Assembly: GCA_028287505.1 (NCBI GenBank)
Contig: JAQBPN010000006.1
Location: 98,623-162,622 of the forward strand
Origin: Fibrobacterota bacterium
GTDB lineage: Bacteria; Fibrobacterota; Fibrobacteria; UBA11236
DNA: 64,000 nt
Reading direction: 5' to 3'
The notes under the pieces were generated by a model. It made no database searches. It saw only the letters and a list, made by a program, of their open reading frames with translations, and was not told the origin of the DNA. This document shows, one piece after another, positions 50,436 through 60,700 of this stretch (positions are counted from its first letter, which is position 1; every line of letters starts with the position of its first letter). The translations under genes and the position numbers were made by a program.

Positions 50436-51791
50436 ATGAAACCACGCATCGTAGTCATTGGCGGAGGATTCGGCGGGCTCCGCGCCGCCAAGACTTTGGG
50501 CCGCAGCGGAAAAATCCGGATCACGGTCCTGGACAAGCGGAACCACCATCTCTTCCAGCCCTTGCTCTACCAGGTGGCCACGGCTTCCCTCAACCCGTCG
50601 GACATCGCCGTGCCCATCCGCCAGGTCCTGGCGCCCTACAAGGACATCCATGTGCATATGGAAACGGTCACCGGACTGGATTTGGCCGGCAAAGCCGTGA
50701 TCACGGATTCCGATCGCCATCCTTACGATTACCTGGTGCTGGCTTGCGGATCCACCCACAGTTATTTCGGCCACAACGAATGGGAAAACCTGGCCCCGGG
50801 CCTGAAAACCGTGGAACAGGCGCTGGAAATGCGTCGGCGCCTCCTGACCGCTCTGGAACAGGCGGAGAAGGAGGACGATCCCAAGGCGCAAGCCCGCCTG
50901 CTTACCTTCGTCGTCATCGGTGGAGGACCCACGGGCGTGGAACTGGCCGGCGCGGTGGCGGAATTGACCTTGTCCATCCTGGCCACGGAATTCCGGAACA
51001 TCAAACACCATACCGCGCGGGTGATCCTGTTGCAAGGCGATGATCGCCTGTTGCCGACCTTCGCGCCCGAGCTCTCGGAAAAATCCAAGCTGGCCTTGGA
51101 GCGGAAAGGCGTGGAGGTCAAGCTGGGCCGCATGGCCAAGGAGATCACTCCCCAGGGAGTGAGGCTGGAATACGAATTCATCGAAACCAGCACGGTGCTC
51201 TGGGCGGCCGGCGTGAAGCCCTCCCCGCTGAACAAGCTCTTGGGTGTGCCGCTGGACAAGCAGGGGCGCGTGGTGGTGGATCAGGACCTCAGCCTGCCCG
51301 GCCATCCGGAGGTCTTTGTCATCGGCGATCAGGCGCATTTCGATACGCCCCACGGCCCCCTGCCCGGCCTGGCCGCCGTGGCCACGCAGCAAGGTCCGGC
51401 CGCCGCGAAGAACATCCTGCGGGACGTGGCCGGGAAGCCGAGGAAACCGTTCCGTTACGTGGACAAAGGCACCATGGCCGTGATCGGCCGCAGCTTCGCC
51501 GTTTCGGAAATCCGCCGGCTGAAGATCTCCGGGTTCATCGCCTGGCTGGTATGGCTGTTCGTCCACATCATGCTCCTGGTGGGACACCGCAACCGCGTCA
51601 TCGTGCTCATCAATTGGGCCTGGTCCTACCTGACCTTCAACCGGGGCGCCCGGCTCATCACCATGGCCACCTGGAAGGAAACGGAACCCGTCATCGCGCC
51701 ACCCCAGGCGGGGGCTTCCGGAACAGCTCAGGCGCAAGCGCAGGTTGGGCAGCCCGCCCAGCCGGACGGCGCTGCCATCCTCAAAACCTAG
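50436..51791 (+). CDS. ndh: Type II NADH:quinone oxidoreductase (NDH-2)
   Basis: 451 residues. The FAD dinucleotide fold IVVIGGGFGGLRAAK is at the N-terminus, HHLFQPLLYQVATA is typical of NDH-2, and the NAD-binding fold FVVIGGGPTGVELAGA is near residue 165. STVLWAAGVKPS and VFVIGDQAH close the second FAD contact. C-terminal hydrophobic helices (GFIAWLVWLFVHIMLLVGHR) anchor it on the inner membrane face. It transfers electrons from NADH to quinone without pumping protons. A 35-residue Gln/Ala-rich tail is unusual. It is convergent with the GNAT gene, 25 bp apart. Confidence 0.93.
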   Translation: MKPRIVVIGGGFGGLRAAKTLGRSGKIRITVLDKRNHHLFQPLLYQVATASLNPSDIAVPIRQVLAPYKDIHVHMETVTGLDLAGKAVITDSDRHPYDYLVLACGSTHSYFGHNEWENLAPGLKTVEQALEMRRRLLTALEQAEKEDDPKAQARLLTFVVIGGGPTGVELAGAVAELTLSILATEFRNIKHHTARVILLQGDDRLLPTFAPELSEKSKLALERKGVEVKLGRMAKEITPQGVRLEYEFIETSTVLWAAGVKPSPLNKLLGVPLDKQGRVVVDQDLSLPGHPEVFVIGDQAHFDTPHGPLPGLAAVATQQGPAAAKNILRDVAGKPRKPFRYVDKGTMAVIGRSFAVSEIRRLKISGFIAWLVWLFVHIMLLVGHRNRVIVLINWAWSYLTFNRGARLITMATWKETEPVIAPPQAGASGTAQAQAQVGQPAQPDGAAILKT

Positions 51792-51816
51792 CGCTTGGAA
51801 GGGAATGGATCGGGGA

Positions 51817-52287
51817 CTAGGCGGGAGCCTGGGTTTCCTTGACCAGGATGGCCAACTCCTTGCCGCCGTACTCCACGGTTTGCAGCACGGACCAGCCCAG
51901 CTTTTCGAAAACGCCTTGGGTGATGGGATTGAACACGTAGAGCTTGGTGTAACCCTGTTGGCGCGCGATCTTTTCGATCTCGCCCACCAGCGCGGTCGCC
52001 ACGCCCTCTCCGCGATGATCGGGATGGACGAATACGGAAGAAAGCCACGGAGTCAGTTCCGGGAGGATTTCCATGTCGGAAGCCTTGAGGGAGGCCGTGC
52101 CGAGCACCCCGCGCTCGTCGTGGGCGATGAGGGTGATGGGCATCTCGTTTTCGTTCATGCGGCCGAACAGGGTTTTCTGGATGTCCTGTAATGTCCGCAA
52201 CGGAAACGCGTAGGACCATTCCTCGTAGATCCACTTCGCGATGATCGGGATCCAGTTCTGGAAATATTTGACGTGGCTGATCTGCAT
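51817..52287 (-). CDS. GNAT-family N-acetyltransferase
   Basis: 156 residues with the GNAT core: TASLKASDM, then WLSSVFVHPDHRGEGVATALVGEIEKIARQQG. The HRGEGVATAL stretch is motif A, which holds the acetyl-CoA pyrophosphate. KLYVFNPITQGVFEKLGW matches motif B. Substrate unknown. Monocistronic and convergent with ndh. Confidence 0.88.
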   Translation of the reverse strand: MQISHVKYFQNWIPIIAKWIYEEWSYAFPLRTLQDIQKTLFGRMNENEMPITLIAHDERGVLGTASLKASDMEILPELTPWLSSVFVHPDHRGEGVATALVGEIEKIARQQGYTKLYVFNPITQGVFEKLGWSVLQTVEYGGKELAILVKETQAPA

Positions 52288-52499
52288 GAAACGGTTCCCC
52301 CGGTCGTACCGTACGCCTTACACTGCCCGCATCCGCTGCTTCCCCCTGAAAAATAGCTTACATAGTCCGCCCCCGCCGGACATTCCCCTTTGAATTCCCG
52401 GTTTCAGGGATTTTTTTAGAAGAATAACCGCATTGCAACGCACCCAATTCCAAGGCCCCAGGCTCCTGCCGGTACGAGGCCCAAGGACGGAGGTTTACC

Positions 52500-53381
52500 A
52501 TGAAAGAAGATCGCATCGGAATGACCGTTGAGGCCCGGAACCTGACAGGCTACTCGGTGAAGGACAGGAATGACAGGAAAATCGGGACGGTTCACGGGGT
52601 TTGGGAGGATCGCACCGACCAGCCCGCCATCATCGCGATAAAGACCGGCTGGCTGGGTATGGGCCGGAGCCACTTCGTGCCCGTATACGAAGCCGAGATA
52701 AGCGAGTCCTCCAAAACCATACGGCTGCCGTATGATGAAGACACGATCAAGAATGCGCCGGATTTCGAATCGGAATCCGATATCGACGAAGGGACCGAAA
52801 TCGCCATCTATGGATATTACCGGGTGCGGGGCAATTATAGCACGGAATCGCCCGCACCCGATTGGCGGGCCGTGCCGTCCGAAGCCCGGGACAACGCGCT
52901 CTCGGATAAGGAGGCCGACAGACAGGACGCCGGGGCCGCAGCCCGGGAGGCCGATACCGCAGCGCGCGTCGACCGGATTTCGCGTGCCGGGGAATCCCCG
53001 GATGCCCGGGGCGCGTCCATGGAGTTGAAGGAGGAACAGGTCAACATCGGCAAACGCGAGGTGGAGGCAGGAGGAGTCCGGCTCCGCAAGGTGATCCGGA
53101 CGGAAACCGTGGATCAACCGGTGGAGTTGTCCCATGAGGAAGTGGTAGTGGAAAAGGTTCCCGCCCCGGACGCCGGCAAATCCACCTCCGCCGAATTCCG
53201 CGACGAAGACGTTTTCATCCCGTTGCGCAAGGAGGTGCCGGAGGTTTCCAAATCGGCCCGCGTCACCGAAGAGGTCCAGGCCCGCAAACAATCCCAGAGC
53301 GAGCGGCAGAACATTTCCGAGACCGTCCGCAAAGAGGATGTTGAGGTGGATAAGGAAAACAGGGATTCCCGCCGAACCTAG
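52500..53381 (+). CDS. PRC-barrel and DUF2382 (YsnF-type) protein
   Basis: 293 residues. A PRC-barrel (about 12-95, LTGYSVKDRNDRKIGTVHG, GMGRSHFVPVYEAEI) is followed by a charged linker rich in Asp, Ala and Arg. A DUF2382 domain (about 175-280) has MELKEEQVNIGKREVEAGG, VRLRKVIRTETVDQPVEL and VVVEKVPA. YsnF-type proteins are general stress proteins. The protein is soluble and lacks a signal peptide. GGAGG lies 7 bp before the ATG. The 52288-52499 gap upstream shows nothing certain. Confidence 0.88.
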   Translation: MKEDRIGMTVEARNLTGYSVKDRNDRKIGTVHGVWEDRTDQPAIIAIKTGWLGMGRSHFVPVYEAEISESSKTIRLPYDEDTIKNAPDFESESDIDEGTEIAIYGYYRVRGNYSTESPAPDWRAVPSEARDNALSDKEADRQDAGAAAREADTAARVDRISRAGESPDARGASMELKEEQVNIGKREVEAGGVRLRKVIRTETVDQPVELSHEEVVVEKVPAPDAGKSTSAEFRDEDVFIPLRKEVPEVSKSARVTEEVQARKQSQSERQNISETVRKEDVEVDKENRDSRRT

Positions 53382-53514
53382 GATAACGTAAGAACTGTTT
53401 CCACACTCCCGGCCGTCCGCCCCGCCTATCTTGGGTAGGCGCGGAGGCCGTCTCCCGCGACCGGCGTGGGGCTGGTGTCCGGTCAACTTTCGGACCATTC
53501 GGAGATTCCATCAC

Positions 53515-54747
53515 ATGACGCGATCCGCCGCCATGCTTTCGCCGCTTTGGGCCTTGCTGTTGTCCGCAATGTCGGCCCGGGCCATGGAGGATTTCGCGAT
53601 GTGGTCCTTCCATCGTCCCGTGGCCTTGAATACCACGGCCTCCGGAGCCGGCGTGTCCGGTACGGTAGCGGCCTTCCCGGTCCTGATCCGGCTCAACGCC
53701 GCCAACTTCAATTTCACCCAGGCCAAGGCGGACGGCGCCGATCTCCGCTTTTCCAGGCGGGACGGCTCTCCGCTCCCCTACCAGATCGAGCGTTGGGACA
53801 AGGCCCTGCAACTCGCGGAAATCTGGGTCAAGGCCGATACCGTCCGGGGTAACCTGCAGGAGCAGGCCTTCACCATGCATTGGGGCGAGGCCAATGCCAT
53901 GGATTCGGCCAATGCGGGCGCCGTCTTCGACACCGCCGACGGCTACGTCTCCGCCTGGCATCTGGGAGAAACCGGCAACACAACGGTGGATGGATACGCC
54001 GACGCATCCCGCAACGGAGCCCACGGCCAGGGCGCCAATATGAAAGCGGAGAACCGCATCGAAGGCGTGGTCGGCCGGGGACAGGCATTCAAGGCCGCGA
54101 GCCTGCAATCCATCACCATCAAAAGCGCGGCCCGGACGCGCTTCGAATTCCAGGGGACCGGGGACATGACTCTGTCCCATTGGGTCAAGGTACAGTCCAA
54201 TCCCGGGGCCTTCTACACGACCGTTGCCAAAGGCGATCGTTCCTGGCGCATGTCGCGCAGCGGCGGCGGCAACGTGCTGGAGTTCGCGGTCCGGAACATC
54301 AAGACCAATCCGGCCCTCAAGGACCACGATATCGCCGATACCAAAACCACCTTCGACGCACCGGTATGGCATCTGGTGACGGGCGTGGCCAAAGGTCCCA
54401 AGCTGTACATGTACGTGGACGGCGTCAAGGAAGACGAACAGCCCATGCCCGGAAGCGTGGTCAACAGCGAGGACGATGTGGCGCTCGGCTTCAACAGCCA
54501 GTACAAGTCCCGCTACTTCGACGGCTACCTGGACGAAGTCCAAATCCTGCGCGTGGGCCAAAGCGCGGACTGGGCCAAACTGACTTACGAGAACCAGCGG
54601 CCGGGCGGCAAGCTGGTATCCTTTCCGGAGACGGCGGCAATCCGTCTCACCGCTCCCGGGCGAAGGGGCCCCGGAGCGGTCGGCGCGTCCTTGGCGCGCC
54701 GCGGAAACGCCTTCGACGCGGCAGGCCGGAAGCTGGGACTGTGGTGA
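53515..54747 (+). CDS. Secreted DUF2341/LamG protein
   Basis: 410 residues. A signal peptide (MLSPLWALLLSAMSARAME) is followed by DUF2341 (about 45-130, FPVLIRLNAANFNF, DGADLRFSRRDG, FTMHWGEAN) and a LamG-type jelly roll (about 145-375, VSAWHLGE, LSHWVKV, FDGYLDEVQILRVGQSADW). The C-terminus NAFDAAGRKLGLW resembles a truncated sorting-type tail. The paralogue at 21884 has the same DUF2341-LamG order but is a lipoprotein. A PQQ-type dehydrogenase follows 38 bp later, as one also neighbours that paralogue. ATG 53515 precedes the signal peptide; GGAG lies upstream. A hairpin (GCCTA/TAGGC) is in the gap before it. Confidence 0.82.
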   Translation: MTRSAAMLSPLWALLLSAMSARAMEDFAMWSFHRPVALNTTASGAGVSGTVAAFPVLIRLNAANFNFTQAKADGADLRFSRRDGSPLPYQIERWDKALQLAEIWVKADTVRGNLQEQAFTMHWGEANAMDSANAGAVFDTADGYVSAWHLGETGNTTVDGYADASRNGAHGQGANMKAENRIEGVVGRGQAFKAASLQSITIKSAARTRFEFQGTGDMTLSHWVKVQSNPGAFYTTVAKGDRSWRMSRSGGGNVLEFAVRNIKTNPALKDHDIADTKTTFDAPVWHLVTGVAKGPKLYMYVDGVKEDEQPMPGSVVNSEDDVALGFNSQYKSRYFDGYLDEVQILRVGQSADWAKLTYENQRPGGKLVSFPETAAIRLTAPGRRGPGAVGASLARRGNAFDAAGRKLGLW

Positions 54748-54785
54748 GGAAATACGCTATCATGATCAAGGGAAAGGGAATCGCC

Positions 54786-56033
54786 ATGAACAGACTGATC
54801 CAAGCGGGGCTGGCATTGACGCTTTTGGCCATCCACGCGGCCTGGAGCCTGCCCGCCGACTTCGAACGCACGGATTGGGTGGGCGGATTCAACTCCCCCC
54901 TGTCCATGGGATTCGCTCCCGACGGACGCCTGTTCGTCCTGGAACAGGCCGGGAAAATCCGCATCGTCAAGAACGGCATCCTGCTCCCCGCGCCTTTCGC
55001 GACCATCACAACCTGGGCCCATCGCGAATCCATGCTCGGGGTGGCCTTCGATCCCAAGTTCGCCCAGAACGGGTACGTCTACGTCTACTACTCCGGCCCC
55101 AAGCAGAAAAACCGCATCTCGCGCCTCACCGCCAGCAAGGAAAATCCCGATCTGGCGGACGCCTCGGGGGAATTGGTACTGCTGGACGATATCGGGGACG
55201 GGGGTTACCAGGGCGGCGCCTTCTTTTTCGGCAAGGACGGGATGCTGTACGCGGGCTCGGCCCATGGCGGGTCCCAGCTCCCCAACAGCCTTTCGGGCAA
55301 GGCCCTGCGCATCAATCCCGCCGGCTATCCCAATATCATCCCTCCGGACAACCCCTTCGTGGGCAAGGCCGGGTACCGGGAAGAGATCTACGCCCTGGGC
55401 TTCCGCGAACCCTTCACGGGCGACGTGGACCCGGTGACCGGGGACATGGTGTTCCTGGACGTGGGCGAAGGCGGTCCGGAAGAAATCGATCTCCTGAAGC
55501 CGGGCGCCAATTACGGATACGAAGCGGGTTGCGAAGGCGCCTGCACCAAGGCGGGAATGGAAAATCCCTGGCTGGCGTATCCGCACAGCGTGGGCAATTG
55601 CATCACGGGCGCGGCGTTCTACCAGGGCAACGCGTTCCCGCCCGAATACAAGGGCACGCTGTTCTTCGCCGACTGGGGGGCCTCCTGGATCAAACGGCGC
55701 GACAAGGACGGCAAGATGGTGGACTTCGACGCCACCAGCGGCCAGATCATCCAATTGGACGTGGGACCGGACGGGAACCTGTACATGCTCAAGATCAACG
55801 GCCAGAACATCCCCTGGACGGGATCGGTGCTCAAGGTGAGGTATACCGGGGCGGTTTCCGTGCTGGCCCAGGCTGGGAAACACGGCCATGACCGTAACGG
55901 CCGCGAGACCTTCCTTGGAGGCCAAGGCATGGCCGGCGGCGTCCGTTTCCATCTGGGGATCGATCCGCTGAAGGATGCGTCCCTCCAGCTATACGACGCC
56001 AAGGGGAACCGTCTGGGCCGCGTCCCCCGTTAG
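54786..56033 (+). CDS. Secreted PQQ-dependent sugar dehydrogenase-like protein (short)
   Basis: 415 residues. A signal peptide (LIQAGLALTLLAIHAAWSLP) is followed by the YliI/GSDH propeller: FNSPLSMGFAPDGRLFVLEQ, MLGVAFDPKFAQNGYVYVYY, GGYQGGAFFFGKDGMLYAGS, ALGFREPFTGDVDP and GEGGPEEIDLLKPGANYGY. The C-terminal LQLYDAKGNRLGRVPR looks like the first half of a sorting-type domain cut short. AAAGGGAA stands upstream of ATG 54786; an in-frame ATG at 54762 is the alternative. It follows the DUF2341 gene in the same unit and is convergent with the next gene, 15 bp apart. Confidence 0.82.
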   Translation: MNRLIQAGLALTLLAIHAAWSLPADFERTDWVGGFNSPLSMGFAPDGRLFVLEQAGKIRIVKNGILLPAPFATITTWAHRESMLGVAFDPKFAQNGYVYVYYSGPKQKNRISRLTASKENPDLADASGELVLLDDIGDGGYQGGAFFFGKDGMLYAGSAHGGSQLPNSLSGKALRINPAGYPNIIPPDNPFVGKAGYREEIYALGFREPFTGDVDPVTGDMVFLDVGEGGPEEIDLLKPGANYGYEAGCEGACTKAGMENPWLAYPHSVGNCITGAAFYQGNAFPPEYKGTLFFADWGASWIKRRDKDGKMVDFDATSGQIIQLDVGPDGNLYMLKINGQNIPWTGSVLKVRYTGAVSVLAQAGKHGHDRNGRETFLGGQGMAGGVRFHLGIDPLKDASLQLYDAKGNRLGRVPR

Positions 56034-56048
56034 TCTTTTCTGGTTGGG

Positions 56049-57587
56049 CTAGAAACGGGGAAGCGCGATAGCGGGCCGGCCCTGCAGGTTCAGCCAATAC
56101 ACGCCCGATTCCAGGCCCTGCAAACCGATCTCCCAATCCGTCCCTTGGGGAAGGATGCGGCCGACCTCGCGGCCTTGGGAGTCCACCACCCTGGGCGGCA
56201 CCGACTGGGCCGATCGCGGCAGCGACCAACCCACTGACGTCCGCACCAGGCCGTTTTCTCCGTACCCGTTTCCGGATTTCTTTCCCTCCGCCAAGCCCGT
56301 GGCCGTCCCCAGATACGGGCGGGCCTTGTCGAACTCCTTCAATTGCCGGAAGAACCAACCTTTGTCCCCCATTTGCGGATCCTTGTCCGCATGGGTGAAG
56401 TCCGCATCATCGGACAGGCCCTTGCCCGCCAGGAATCCGATGAATCCCGCGTCGACGTAGGCTTTCACGTTCTTGAAAAAGTAAGGGAAGAAGGTGTCCT
56501 CGAAGGCGCAGTTCCCGGTTTCCGCGCCCAGGCCGGAGGCCGCGGACAGGGGCCCGGGAGCGCAGGTATTGGCAAGGCCCGCGGACCCGATTGAGATTTG
56601 CCATCCCAGCACGGGAAGGTCCACTCCCTGGCCCAACCGCTTGCACCAACGTATCCAATTGGCGTTCTGCTGATCGTTCCAGAAATACCGGCGCGCGAAC
56701 GCATCCTTGTTCGCGTCCAAGGCGTACCAATAGCCCGCACTGTGTCCGTTCTTTTCCACGCCTATGAAATCGCCCCGATCCGCGCCGTCGCCCAGGAGCT
56801 TCTTCGCGAAGGCGACGTTCCGGTCGGCGGAGCAATCGATGTCCTCGGGGGAACGCCAGGGCATTCCATAATTGCTGTTGGCGATGTCGGGCGGAGGGCA
56901 ATCGTAGGAATCCGGGGTCCAGTGGGACATCAGGACACCCGCATACGCATCCGGGGCGGACCGCTTGACGGTGCGGACCATTCCCCGCACCATGCCCGTA
57001 TACGTATTCGGCAAATCGGACAGATAGGAAAACGCGCCGCCCAGGTTGTTGACCACGGCTTTCGCCTGGGTCGGATCCACCCCCGCCTGCATGGCATAGC
57101 CCCAGGTGTCCGGCTCCAGCACGAAAACCGCCTGCTCGCCTTTGACCTTCTCGGCAAGAAGCTTGAGGGTGGTGAAGTAGTTGGCCATGAAGACGGGATC
57201 CTGGGCATTCGCCGCCAGCGTGGCCGCGGGGGTGCCCTGATCCTCTTGCAGCATGTAGATGACGAAGGCGGATTTCAGGCCCATGGCCTTGGAGGTCGCG
57301 GCATAATCGTTCCACTCGCTGAACAGCCAGCTATAGGCGTTCTTGGCGGGATCGGCCTTCACCTGCACGCCGTTGTTGATATAGACGTAGCGGTATCCGA
57401 GCTGGATGCCGTCGGCGAGGGCCGCCTTCATGCGGTCGTTGTAGAGCGCCTTGCCGTCGTTGACCAGGCCGAACTTGATGTCGCCCCAGTTGGGCGGGGC
57501 CTGTCCCCAACCGGCCCGGGACGGAACGGCGGCGGCCAGGAAGAGGCCGCAAAGGAGGCTTGAGGTTTTGGATCCGGGGTGCAACAA
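56049..57587 (-). CDS. Secreted protein, possibly a TIM-barrel glycoside hydrolase, with sorting-type C-terminus
   Basis: 512 residues. A hydrophobic signal (SSLLCGLFLAAAVPSRA) is followed by a 400-residue domain with alternating strands and helices (IKFGLVNDG, GYRYVYINNG, SAFVIYMLQ, AVFVLEPDTWGY, FIGVEKNG, LPVLGWQISIGS). VLEPDTW and GVEKNG place acidic residues at strand ends as in TIM-barrel hydrolases. I do not recognise the family, so catalysis is a guess. The C-terminus (VVDSQGREVGRILPQG, GLESGVYWLNLQG) resembles T9SS-type sorting domains. No ATG fits; the start is taken as TTG 57587 and is uncertain. Confidence 0.68.
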   Translation of the reverse strand: MLHPGSKTSSLLCGLFLAAAVPSRAGWGQAPPNWGDIKFGLVNDGKALYNDRMKAALADGIQLGYRYVYINNGVQVKADPAKNAYSWLFSEWNDYAATSKAMGLKSAFVIYMLQEDQGTPAATLAANAQDPVFMANYFTTLKLLAEKVKGEQAVFVLEPDTWGYAMQAGVDPTQAKAVVNNLGGAFSYLSDLPNTYTGMVRGMVRTVKRSAPDAYAGVLMSHWTPDSYDCPPPDIANSNYGMPWRSPEDIDCSADRNVAFAKKLLGDGADRGDFIGVEKNGHSAGYWYALDANKDAFARRYFWNDQQNANWIRWCKRLGQGVDLPVLGWQISIGSAGLANTCAPGPLSAASGLGAETGNCAFEDTFFPYFFKNVKAYVDAGFIGFLAGKGLSDDADFTHADKDPQMGDKGWFFRQLKEFDKARPYLGTATGLAEGKKSGNGYGENGLVRTSVGWSLPRSAQSVPPRVVDSQGREVGRILPQGTDWEIGLQGLESGVYWLNLQGRPAIALPRF

Positions 57588-57679
57588 GATAGGGCAATAT
57601 TATGCCCTGGAGGGCGTTTCCGCCCGGGGATTCGGACAGACCCCACCCCTATTTCTGGAACCTGCGGGCCGAAACGGGC

Positions 57680-57707
57680 GAGGCCGCCGTTTTCAAGCGG
57701 CGGCCTC
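57680..57707 (-). terminator. Hairpin after the giant lipoprotein gene
   Basis: GAGGCCGCCG (57680-57689) and CGGCGGCCTC (57698-57707) form a perfect 10-bp stem with an 8-nt loop, 44 bp beyond the stop at 57751. The U-run is poor (CCCGTTTCGG). No gene is visible in 57588-57750. Confidence 0.6.
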
Positions 57708-57750
57708 GGGACCGGAAATGAAATGTCCCGGCAGGGCGCCAGGGCATTGC

Positions 57751-60700
57751 TTATTGATTGAACAGGTTCGGTACGGTCGTTACCGTGGCATTGAGGGTTT
57801 CATTCGTGACCGCCGCGTCGATGTTCGCGACGGTGAAGTAGCATCCGTTCACGGTCAGAGACCCTCCCACCTTGGTGGCGATGATTTCCCGGTTTTCCGG
57901 ATAAGAATGCACATCCTTGAAATGCGTGCCCGTGAAGGTGATGTAGTCGAAATCCAGTTCCACCATTTTGGCATAGGAAGCGGCGGCGTAGCTGTTCCCC
58001 GAGAACTCGCAATTCGTAAACGTGGCGGTTCCCCCGTCCCCATGAATCGCGGCCGCCTCGAAACCGTGCTTGGTGAACTTGGTATTGGTGCACGAGAAAC
58101 TGGAGTTGCCGACATAAATGGCGCTGCCCGTCAGGAGCACATGGGCGATGTTGCAATTATTGATGGCGATTCCCGAAGAATTGAACATATCCACGCCGTC
58201 GCGGTATGGATATTGGATTTCGAATCCATCGATGGTGACATTGGTCTTTGCCGATAGGGTAACGGTATTCCCGGACGTATTACTCAGAATGGTATTCGTG
58301 GCGGCGGTAAAGCTGCGGCCGGAGGTGCTGTTCTCCGTGCCGTTGAAAGAGCCATAGAGGGAGACTCCCGACTTGATCACGAATCCGTCCGCGGTGGCAT
58401 CGGAGGCATAGGTTACTCCCGCTCCCCCCATCACCCAGACCTGCTGGCCGCTTGCCGAGGCGTCCAAAGCGGGCTGGATGGCGCCGGAGGCATCGGCCCA
58501 GGAAGAGCCGGTGCCGGTTCCTCCCGGTTTCACGAACCGGACGTTGGAGCGGAGGTAGACCGTGATGGACTTGGTCCCGACATTGCCGGCCCCATCCGGG
58601 GCCGAAGTGATGGTGACGGTGTTGGGCACCCCATTGTCGTTGCCCAAGGTAATGGCCGGGCTGGATTTGGCGACGCCGGCATCCGTGTAGTTGACCGTCA
58701 GCGAGGATTTGTTGGTGACGAACCCATCCGCCGGATAGGTGATGACCACCACGGGAGCCGTCTTGTCGACGGTGATGGAAACCTTGGTGGAGGCGGCGGA
58801 AACGTTGCCCGCCTTGTCCACTTCGCGCACCGCCAGGGATTTGACTCCATCGGTGGCGGAGGCCATGGTGAACGTCAGGGCCGTGATCGCCGTGAAGGCT
58901 CCGTCGTTCAGGCTGTACTGGAAGGTCCCGGGGGTGTTGACCCCGCCGCCGCCGGCCACGTCGCCGTTAGACGACCAATTCCAGACGGGGTCGTCCTTGG
59001 TCAGGGCTTTCGATGCGGCCAGGGTCGGCGCGTTCGGAGGCGTCGCATCCTTGATTACCACCACGGAAGCGCTGCCCGTGACACCGATTTCGTTCGGAGG
59101 CGTGTACACGGTGAGCGTGTTGGATCCTTCGGACAGGGTGAACTGCTTCAAGGTGTCCTTCCCGTTCGATTTGTACTTGACCGTGATGGTGTCCTTGCCG
59201 GTGATGGCGTTGGGCAAAGGAGAGGTGATCGACACCGTCGGTGCGTTCACGTTCACGCTTACCGCGAGGATGGCCGTGGAGGGATTGCCCACCTTGTCCG
59301 TGGCCGTGACGGTCAGGGTATTCGCGCCTTGCCCGAGCACCACCTCTCCGCCGGCCCACGTTCCGCCCGTGATGACGGCCGCGCCGCTGCCCGATTGTTG
59401 TCCCGTGATCACCACGGTTTGCACGCCAGACCCGGAATCGGCCACGGTTCCGGAAAGGGTGATGCGGGTGGAAGACGAAGAGGCCGGGCTCACGTGGCTG
59501 GTGATCTTCACCACCGGGCCCGTCCGGTCCGAAACGACCTTATGGGTGGCGGAAGCCGACCAGTTGCCGGCCGCATCCTGTTCCTGCACGGCGAAGGTAT
59601 TGCTCCCTTCGATCAAGACCAGATCCGAAACCGAGGTCGCGGACAATTCGGTCCAGGCCCCGCCGTTCAAGGCGTGTCGGTACTTGCCGTTGAGGCCGCT
59701 GCCGTTGGTCCCGTCGCTCCCGGCGGACCAGCTCCAGGTGCCTTTGCCCAGGCCGGTCGGAGTCGCGGGAGTGGCGCCCAGGGTGGGCGCGCCAGGCGCG
59801 GTGGTATCCCGCAAGATCGTCAACGCGCTCTCGCCATGGTTGCCCACTGCGTCCGTGCAGACCACCGTCACCACGGTTTTCACGCCTTCCGCCACGGCAA
59901 GATCCTGGATGGTCCAGGTTCCGCTCGCGAAGGTGGCGGCGCCTTTGTCCGCGCCGTTTACTTTATAGGTCACCGTGGCCACCGCATTGGGGCCGCCCGT
60001 CGTGCCGGAAAGGGTGATGAGCCCGGCTCTGGTGACATAGGTTCCCGAAGCCTGGGGAGCCAAGATGCCCACCACGGGCGTGGAAGTATCGAAAAGGATT
60101 TCCAGGCTGGAAGCGGGCGACCAGTTGCCGGCCGCATCGCGTTCCTCCACGTAGAGAGTGTATTTGGTCCCGGACAAAGCGGGCGCCACGAGGGCATAGA
60201 CCGTGTCCTTGGATTCGGCCACGGACGCGGGGAATTCCCCCGAACCCAGCTGAAAGCGGAACACGCCGGAACCGCCTCCGCCGCCGGTGGTCCACATCCA
60301 CCTGGGCTGAGCGTTGGTGGGAGTGGCTCCGGTAACCTTGGGAGCCAGCGGGCCCTTGCTGTCGCGGGTAACCCGCACGGTATCATGGCCCACGTTTCCG
60401 GCGGAGTCCCTGGATTCGCGGACGATGGAACGTTCCCCTTCCGTGGTTCCCAGATCTTCGCTCAGTTGCGTGCTTTGCGCCACGCCATCCACCTTCCAGG
60501 CCACGGGAAGGGAGGATTCCCGGGTAAGGGTCCCATTCACGGGGGAGGTGATGGACACCACGGGAGCCTTGGTATCGAGGGTGATTTTGATTTTCGCGGA
60601 ACCCTTATCGGCCCCGTTCACCGCATCCACGGTGAGGCTGTTGACCCCTTCGTTCAGAGGGAACTCTTTGCTCAGCTCCGGACCGTTGTCCACCGTGTAC